A DNA stretch of 10,258 bases from Bacteroidota bacterium (lineage in GTDB: Bacteria > Bacteroidota > Ignavibacteria > UBA10030 > SZUA-254). Below, one piece after another: positions 6,262-10,258 of this stretch (its first letter is position 1; every line of letters starts with the position of its first letter). The DNA lies in contig SCUC01000469.1 of assembly GCA_004322375.1 (NCBI GenBank), positions 1-10,258 of the forward strand, in the 5' to 3' direction. Below the pieces are notes generated by a model. It was not told the DNA's origin. It saw only the letters and a list, made by a program, of their open reading frames with translations, and ran no database searches. Both the position numbers and the translations under genes were made by a program.

Positions 6262-6579
6262 TTAGATACAGCCTTTCGGCTTGGGCAAGCCGGCAATTTT
6301 GGCAGCCTTTTTTGCCGGACCCTTAGGAAAGAGTGCATAGAGTGTTTTCGTATCAATGCCGCTCTCCTTTGTCAGCTTGCGGATAGAGGGGGCATCCCCT
6401 TTGGTTTTGAATTCGTTCCGCATGTAATTGATGACTTTCCAGTGGTCAGGGGTTAACTCGAAGATTTGCTCTTCGAAAGCGAGGGCGTTTGCCAGGCTCT
6501 CATCCCAATCATTCATATTCTTAAGGTGTCCGTCGGAATCAAGTTCAATTGTTCGTGCAATGAGTTCTTTTATTGTCAT
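6262..6579 (-). CDS. DsrC/TusE/RspA-type sulfur carrier (single C-terminal cysteine)
   Basis: This 105-residue protein has the typical DsrC-family start (GHLKNMNDWDESLANALA) and end (LFPKGPAKKAAKIAGLPKPKGC-I). C104, the penultimate residue, is the sulfur-carrying cysteine and is the only cysteine in the protein. The second cysteine that true DsrC has about 10-11 residues earlier is replaced (A93/K94). It therefore cannot form the intramolecular trisulfide of dissimilatory sulfite reduction and belongs with TusE/RspA proteins. TusE normally relays sulfur to MnmA for tRNA thiolation, but the absence of tusBCD and the company of SQR-like and DsrE2-like genes point instead to sulfide or polysulfide handling or regulation. 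The ribosome site is AGGATA. Confidence 0.92.
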   Translation of the reverse strand: MTIKELIARTIELDSDGHLKNMNDWDESLANALAFEEQIFELTPDHWKVINYMRNEFKTKGDAPSIRKLTKESGIDTKTLYALFPKGPAKKAAKIAGLPKPKGCI

Positions 6580-6624
6580 CGTAACTTATCCTTGCGTAGC
6601 TTCGATTTCGTTTGGTTAGCGGTT

Positions 6625-7332
6625 TTAATTCATCTGTGCGCCTGGTTGAAACGCGAGTGAATTATTGAATTCTTTTTCAGATAAATTTTTTAGAAACTGA
6701 ATTGTAAATGCGAGACCTCTTTTCATTTCCGGGGTGTTTATTTCTCTGAACAATTTCCAATAAGAAACGTCATCCGTAATTTCGATGTCCAATTTTTTAT
6801 AGACAGCGAGCGCGTTGTTGAGCGTTTGTAATGTATCCGGCTGGGTTAGATTTTTCACCGTGTTCAAAATTGTCACGATATTCTCGCCGAGATTTCTTAC
6901 ATCTTCGGCTGTAAACGATGTAACAATGTTGTCGAACACTCTTCCAAGTTCTTTCAGGAATTCAAAATATCCTTTGCGGTCGAACTCGTTTAATTTTGAC
7001 AAGATATCGCGAAATACTTCTTTTGAAATCGGGTGAAGGTCTTGCATCAAGTCTTGAAGGCCTTCCAACGTTTCTAGCATGCGGTTGATGTTGTTGATGT
7101 TCCGCAGCAGCCGTTTTCCAAGAAACAGTAAGTCGCCTGTCTTGATATGGTCGTGGACTTCTTCAAGTTCATTCACCGCAGATTGAAACACATCGTTCCC
7201 GACACGCATTAAATCTTCTTTCAGCTCTTCCATTTCCAGCCGATGCCGGCGCTGCAACTCGATTTCCTGAAGAATGATATCCAGCTTCTTGTTGATGCCG
7301 TCTATCTGTTCCTGTAACGTGATGGGTCCCAT
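6625..7332 (-). CDS. DUF1641 protein, putative partner of the SQR-like flavoprotein
   Basis: The protein is 235 residues from the ATG at 7332, chosen because AAAGGAAATAGAG gives a good ribosome site and it lies 2 bp after the upstream stop. The frame stays open to 7416, but that longer start would overlap the flavoprotein by 82 bp. Residues 5-45 are a charged, probable coiled coil. Residues 64-100 (GDLLFLGKRLLRNINNINRM) and 130-165 (FTAEDVRNLGENIVTILNTV then LTQP) match DUF1641 as I know it. It has no cysteines, signal peptide or membrane span, so it is likely an all-helical soluble protein. DUF1641 relatives (B. subtilis YjgD/YrhD) sit next to formate-dehydrogenase-like genes, and others beside SQR-like proteins. 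An accessory or scaffold role for an oxidoreductase is inferred; no biochemical function is established. Confidence 0.85.
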   Translation of the reverse strand: MGPITLQEQIDGINKKLDIILQEIELQRRHRLEMEELKEDLMRVGNDVFQSAVNELEEVHDHIKTGDLLFLGKRLLRNINNINRMLETLEGLQDLMQDLHPISKEVFRDILSKLNEFDRKGYFEFLKELGRVFDNIVTSFTAEDVRNLGENIVTILNTVKNLTQPDTLQTLNNALAVYKKLDIEITDDVSYWKLFREINTPEMKRGLAFTIQFLKNLSEKEFNNSLAFQPGAQMN

Positions 7333-7334
7333 CT

Positions 7335-8564
7335 CTATTTCCTTTTTCCTGCCATTTGCATGTGCGATTCGATGGGAAGGTCTTGTCCTTTGAGCAAAAA
7401 ATTCCAGTACATCCATCGAAACATTATTTTGCCATAGTGATTCATCTTTGTTTCTTCGAGAAGAGAGAAAGGACCGACGCCGGGAAGGGGAAATTTTCCG
7501 GGAAGCGGTTCTGTATCGTAATTGAAATCAATAAGAATGCCTTTTCCAAATCCGGATTCAATAAAACAGTTTGTATGACCATCAAACCTAGCGCGAAGAG
7601 GTCTGCTTTCGATGGCGCTCATTACATTTGCAAACAAGATATCAGATTGGAAATGGGCTGCCGATCCCGCTTTTGAGCTGGGCAAATCAGTCGCGTCTCC
7701 TATGATGAAAATATTTTCGTATTCAAGCGAACGAAGCGTTTGTTTATCGGTCGGGACAAAGTTTAGCTCGTCGCCCATGCCGCTTCGTTTTATGCAATCG
7801 TCTCCTTTGTTCGTTGGAATTGTCACGAGGAGGTCGAATGGGACTTCCACATTATCCCATGAGATAATTGTTTTATTCTCATTGTCAACGCGTGCAATGT
7901 TGAACTCTGATGTAAGCCTAATGTTTTTCTTTTCAAGGAAATCGCCAAGAATGAGAGATGCTTTTGGTTTCGTGAACGCCCCGGGCAGAGGAGTAACAAA
8001 GTGAAAGTCAACATCTCTTCGTATCCCTCGTTCCGTAAAGTACGAATCGGCGAGGAACAAAAATTCCAGAGGTGCAACAGGGCATTTAATGGGCATCTCA
8101 GATACGTTCACAACAAGCTTGCCGCCTTCCCAGTATTTAAGGAAGTTGGCGAGAGCAAGAGCGCCTTCTACGGTGTAGAAGTCAAAAATGTTTTTGTGCC
8201 ATAAACCGTCTTTCATGCCTTCGGTTTCTTCAGGATGAATTTGTGCGCCGGTTGCGATGATGAGATAATCGTAAGGCAGCGTTTTGCCATTCATCAGCAA
8301 CACATGGTTTTGCTGTGGCTCGATTCTCTCGATTTGTGAAACGACGACGTCGGCTCCGGGAGGAAAAAAATCGCGACGGGGCTTCATGACATCGTTCTTT
8401 GAATAAATTCCGAACGGAATAAATAAAAAGCCGGGTTGGTAGTAATGAGTTTCATCCTGATCAACAATGGTAATATTCCATTCATCTTTATTGAGGACCG
8501 GATGAAGCTTATTGAGCATTACTGTACCTGCAGTTCCTGCTCCCAGAATGACAAGTTTTCTCAT
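7335..8564 (-). CDS. Sulfide:quinone oxidoreductase-like FAD protein
   Basis: This 409-residue flavoprotein of the SQR/NADH-dehydrogenase-II group probably oxidises sulfide and passes electrons to membrane quinone. The N-terminal dinucleotide fold carries G8-A-G-T-A-G13 with acidic D35 ending strand 2. IIATGA at 102-107 and IGDATDLP at 288-295 are the FAD signatures. Two redox-type cysteines match SQR positions: C161 in KCPVAP and C333 in TNCFIE. The third cysteine, found in many SQRs about 30 residues before the first, is absent, and C257 is extra. The C-terminal amphipathic YGKIMFRWMYWNFLLKG resembles the membrane-attachment helices of SQR. The start overlaps the merR stop by 4 bp (ATGA), so the genes are translationally coupled. 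A broader pyridine-nucleotide-disulfide role cannot be excluded. Confidence 0.85.
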   Translation of the reverse strand: MRKLVILGAGTAGTVMLNKLHPVLNKDEWNITIVDQDETHYYQPGFLFIPFGIYSKNDVMKPRRDFFPPGADVVVSQIERIEPQQNHVLLMNGKTLPYDYLIIATGAQIHPEETEGMKDGLWHKNIFDFYTVEGALALANFLKYWEGGKLVVNVSEMPIKCPVAPLEFLFLADSYFTERGIRRDVDFHFVTPLPGAFTKPKASLILGDFLEKKNIRLTSEFNIARVDNENKTIISWDNVEVPFDLLVTIPTNKGDDCIKRSGMGDELNFVPTDKQTLRSLEYENIFIIGDATDLPSSKAGSAAHFQSDILFANVMSAIESRPLRARFDGHTNCFIESGFGKGILIDFNYDTEPLPGKFPLPGVGPFSLLEETKMNHYGKIMFRWMYWNFLLKGQDLPIESHMQMAGKRK

Positions 8565-9040
8565 GGTACAGTTTCCACCGTAGGGGATGGACTTATTGCA
8601 GCAGAGATTGAATCCGGTGTTGTTGTGTAGGCAGCGATTATTTGCTTTAGGTCATAACACCGAGAGCTGCTGCAATAGACGATGCAATCTCTGCACTCTT
8701 CGCTTTTACACTTCCATGATTTACCGCTCGCCATCCAGCATGGTTTGTCTTGCTGTAAGAATGCAGGGCAGGAATTACGCTCTTCTTCGGGGCAACCTTT
8801 CATTTTCCAGCAAGGAATCATTGCAAGCAATCGTTTAATGCCTTCGACGCTTACTTTTTCCTTGTTAATCATAGTGCGGAGACACCGGATGCGTTCAAGG
8901 TCGCTTTGGGTATAGCGACGATGCCGGCTGTTTCTCCTGTGGGTGATAATCAAGCCTTCACGTTCATAGAGCCTCAATGTTGGAATAGAAATGCCTAATA
9001 CATCTGCCGCTTCACCAATCGTGCATAATTGTTCATCCAT
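8561..9040 (-). CDS. MerR-family regulator with cysteine-rich two-CW C-terminal domain
   Basis: From the ATG at 9040 the protein has 159 residues. This start is preferred because GAGG lies 7 nt upstream; an in-frame ATG at 9052 adds four residues but lacks a ribosome site. Residues 7-45 form the MerR helix-turn-helix and wing (TIGEAADVLGISIPTLRLYE, then RHRRYT). A short helix to about 75 replaces the usual long effector region. Then comes a cysteine cluster: C77-W78, C83, C91-P-A, C101-W102, C111, C116, C119, C123, C128. The paired CW motifs and CPA match what I know as a two-CW domain. It could bind a metal, an Fe-S cluster or sulfane sulfur. First in the operon and overlapping the SQR-like gene, it presumably controls the operon. 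Confidence 0.88.
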   Translation of the reverse strand: MDEQLCTIGEAADVLGISIPTLRLYEREGLIITHRRNSRHRRYTQSDLERIRCLRTMINKEKVSVEGIKRLLAMIPCWKMKGCPEEERNSCPAFLQQDKPCWMASGKSWKCKSEECRDCIVYCSSSRCYDLKQIIAAYTTTPDSISAAISPSPTVETVP

Positions 9041-9080
9041 GTTCAACCTCATGATACTTGTTCGGTTAGCTTTACCTGAT

Positions 9081-9174
9081 AAATCTGCTATTATAATTAA
9101 CAGATAATATGCCAGAAGAAACCATAGGAATTATCAGATTTAATACGCAAAATTATGCTGTCATTCTCAGATTT
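9081..9174. promoter_or_regulatory. Candidate merR promoter with iterated CAGATTT half-sites
   Basis: ATCTG (9083-9087) and CAGAT (9101-9105) form a dyad with a 13-bp spacer that encloses a perfect minus-strand TATAAT (complement of 9090-9095), about 50 bp before the merR start. AAATCTG (9081-9087), CAGATAA (9101-9107), CAGATTT (9135-9141) and CAGATTT (9168-9174) are four versions of one half-site. The last three start 34 and 33 bp apart, close to three helical turns. This suggests a regulator binding site, probably for MerR itself. A dyad around the -10 rather than between -35 and -10 would fit autorepression better than classical MerR activation. Confidence 0.45.
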
Positions 9175-9458
9175 GAATATGGGAGGTTAAGAAGTTGAGA
9201 AAAAGGGGAGGTATGGGCAAAAGAAAAATGTACGAATAAACTTCATCACACTTGGTCTACGTACATACGGAATGTAATAATTTTACTGTATTAGCAATTC
9301 AAGGATGATTCTAAAAATCAGCTCGGCTTGCGTCCTCCAGTACGATAAAAATCAAATAGTCTCACCACTTTGCAAGACGCAAAATGGAGCGGCTGTAGTT
9401 TTTTGAACTAATCCATATTCAAGCATAGCATACATTTTATATTTTCAGCTTTGATCAT
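9175..9458. other. Non-coding gap between gltS and the merR operon
   Basis: I find no credible gene, RNA gene or strong terminator in this AT-rich stretch. A small stem TTTGC-AAGAC-GCAAA is centred near 9377 and followed by a T run (TTTTTT near 9400). It points rightward, so it cannot end the leftward gltS transcript. It lies between two minus-strand genes; a 3' untranslated region for gltS and upstream DNA for merR would account for it. Confidence 0.5.
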
Positions 9459-10258
9459 TTACTTCAACCAATTCAAAAACCCTGTAATAATAATCGAGTT
9501 CGCGAAATCAATAAAAAATGCGCCGACCATGGGCACGATGAGAAATGCGCGCGGGGCGGCTCCATATTTACTGACAAGCGTTCTCATGTTCGCAACGGCA
9601 TTAGCTGTAGTGCCGAGAACGAAGCCGATAAACCCACTTGCCATAACGGCGGATTCATAATCTTTTCCCATAATCCAATAAGAAATCGTTAAAGAAAATA
9701 AAGCGACAACAAACGCTTGAGCAAGGAGTATTGCCGCGAGCGGTCCTGCAAGGTGAAGAAGTTCCCACAATTTTAAATCCATAAGCGCAACGACGAGAAA
9801 AATGTTCAATGCAATTGTCCCGAGCAGTTCCATTGCTTGCTGATCAATTTTAATTCTTTTTGTGAAATCATCTACATTTCTGAACAGGGAGGCGACAAGC
9901 ATTGCGCCGATATATGCCGGAAGAGTCCAGCCTTTCGATTCAAAATAATAGCTGACAACGCTTCCAAGCCCCATTGCCACGGCGGCAACAATAATGCTTA
10001 TGACGAGATTGGAGTCTTCTTTCTCAATATCAATGCTGACGACGTTGGAAGATGCTTCAAGCTCATGCTTTAGTTCTTTCACTGCAATATTTGATTTTGA
10101 ATGGAGACTGAGCCGCTTAATAAGATATGTCCCTACCGGTCCTCCGATAATTCCCCCGCACACAATGCCAAATGTTGCCGCGGTTATTGCAAGGGTTGCA
10201 GCGCCGGTTAACCCTGCCTGCTCGAATTGCGGGGCGAATGCGAGTCCGGTTGCGGGAC
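9459..10258 (-). CDS. gltS: Sodium/glutamate symporter, C-terminal part (5' end outside window)
   Basis: The frame is open to the right edge and contributes 265 complete codons. Translation continues upstream of the GTG at 10163 with FAPQFEQAGLTGAATLAIT, which aligns with the conserved GltS segment before the central loop, so GTG 10163 is not the start. Residues following include ATFGIVCGGIIGGPVGTYLI, a cytoplasmic loop, and then the second half with FIGFVLGTTANAVANM, the repeated GltS pore signature. At least six membrane segments are visible. The protein is an inner-membrane ESS-family importer coupling glutamate uptake to sodium. The C-terminus (ITGFLNWLK) is intact. It is separated from the merR operon by about 400 bp and is probably an independent unit. 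Confidence 0.92.
   Translation of the reverse strand, partial: PATGLAFAPQFEQAGLTGAATLAITAATFGIVCGGIIGGPVGTYLIKRLSLHSKSNIAVKELKHELEASSNVVSIDIEKEDSNLVISIIVAAVAMGLGSVVSYYFESKGWTLPAYIGAMLVASLFRNVDDFTKRIKIDQQAMELLGTIALNIFLVVALMDLKLWELLHLAGPLAAILLAQAFVVALFSLTISYWIMGKDYESAVMASGFIGFVLGTTANAVANMRTLVSKYGAAPRAFLIVPMVGAFFIDFANSIIITGFLNWLK

Noticed and set aside
5738..6641. Shared ATCTGTGCGCC at the 3' ends of the dsrE2-like gene and the DUF1641 gene
   Set aside because: The shared 11 bases encode Gly-Ala-Gln at both C-termini, with no wider similarity and no further copy at that precision; judged coincidence.
7333..7416. Longer DUF1641 start at 7416 adding 28 residues
   Set aside because: It would overlap the flavoprotein by 82 bp, and the added residues are a shadow of that gene. 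The ATG at 7332 has a good ribosome site and a 2-bp gap.
9361..9405. Terminator for gltS formed by TTTGC-AAGAC-GCAAA and the following T run
   Set aside because: The stem is only 5 bp, and the T tract follows it on the plus strand while gltS is transcribed leftward.
10161..10163. GTG at 10163 as start of gltS
   Set aside because: The frame stays open upstream to the window edge and encodes conserved GltS sequence, so the gene begins outside the window.

Overview
The window looks like a chromosomal segment of a mesophilic or moderately thermophilic bacterium. Base composition is moderate (roughly low-to-mid 40s % GC by eye). Short perfect hairpins with TTCA or TTAA loops, a 7-bp-period repeat array and weak Shine-Dalgarno sites on several genes would fit the Bacteroidota/Chlorobi/Ignavibacteria side of the tree. 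That placement is an inference from style and gene content only.

Layout. The left edge (1-444, minus) is the start of cytochrome bd oxidase subunit I (cydA), cut by the window. Divergent from it (608-2269, plus) is an exported M49-family (dipeptidyl-peptidase III-like) zinc peptidase. Positions 2270-2805 hold no credible gene but a cluster of hairpins and inverted repeats of REP/BIME type. A 263-residue protein of unknown function (2806-3597, plus) shows an internal duplication and ends at a strong, probably bidirectional terminator (3610-3650). All remaining genes are on the minus strand.

Reading right to left: a Na+/glutamate symporter (gltS, cut by the right edge), a roughly 400-bp non-coding stretch, then a tight operon. 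The operon runs: MerR-type regulator with a cysteine-rich 'two-CW' tail; a sulfide:quinone-oxidoreductase-like flavoprotein (4-bp overlap); a DUF1641 protein (2-bp gap); a single-cysteine DsrC/TusE/RspA-type sulfur carrier; and a DsrE2-like sulfurtransferase. After an 82-bp gap containing a promoter and a dyad operator comes a complete arsenic-resistance cassette: arsR, acr3, arsC.

Functionally, the minus-strand block reads as sulfide oxidation and persulfide relay: a flavoprotein takes electrons from sulfide, and DsrE2/DsrC-type carriers move the sulfane sulfur, under a cysteine-rich regulator. It is followed by arsenate reduction, arsenite export and arsenite-sensing repression. The less conventional points are the two-CW MerR as a candidate thiol, sulfur or metal sensor, the conserved-looking but uncharacterised DUF1641 partner, the iterated CAGATTT half-sites in front of merR, and an 84-bp array of 7-bp units that ends exactly at the TTG codon where the homologous part of ArsC begins.
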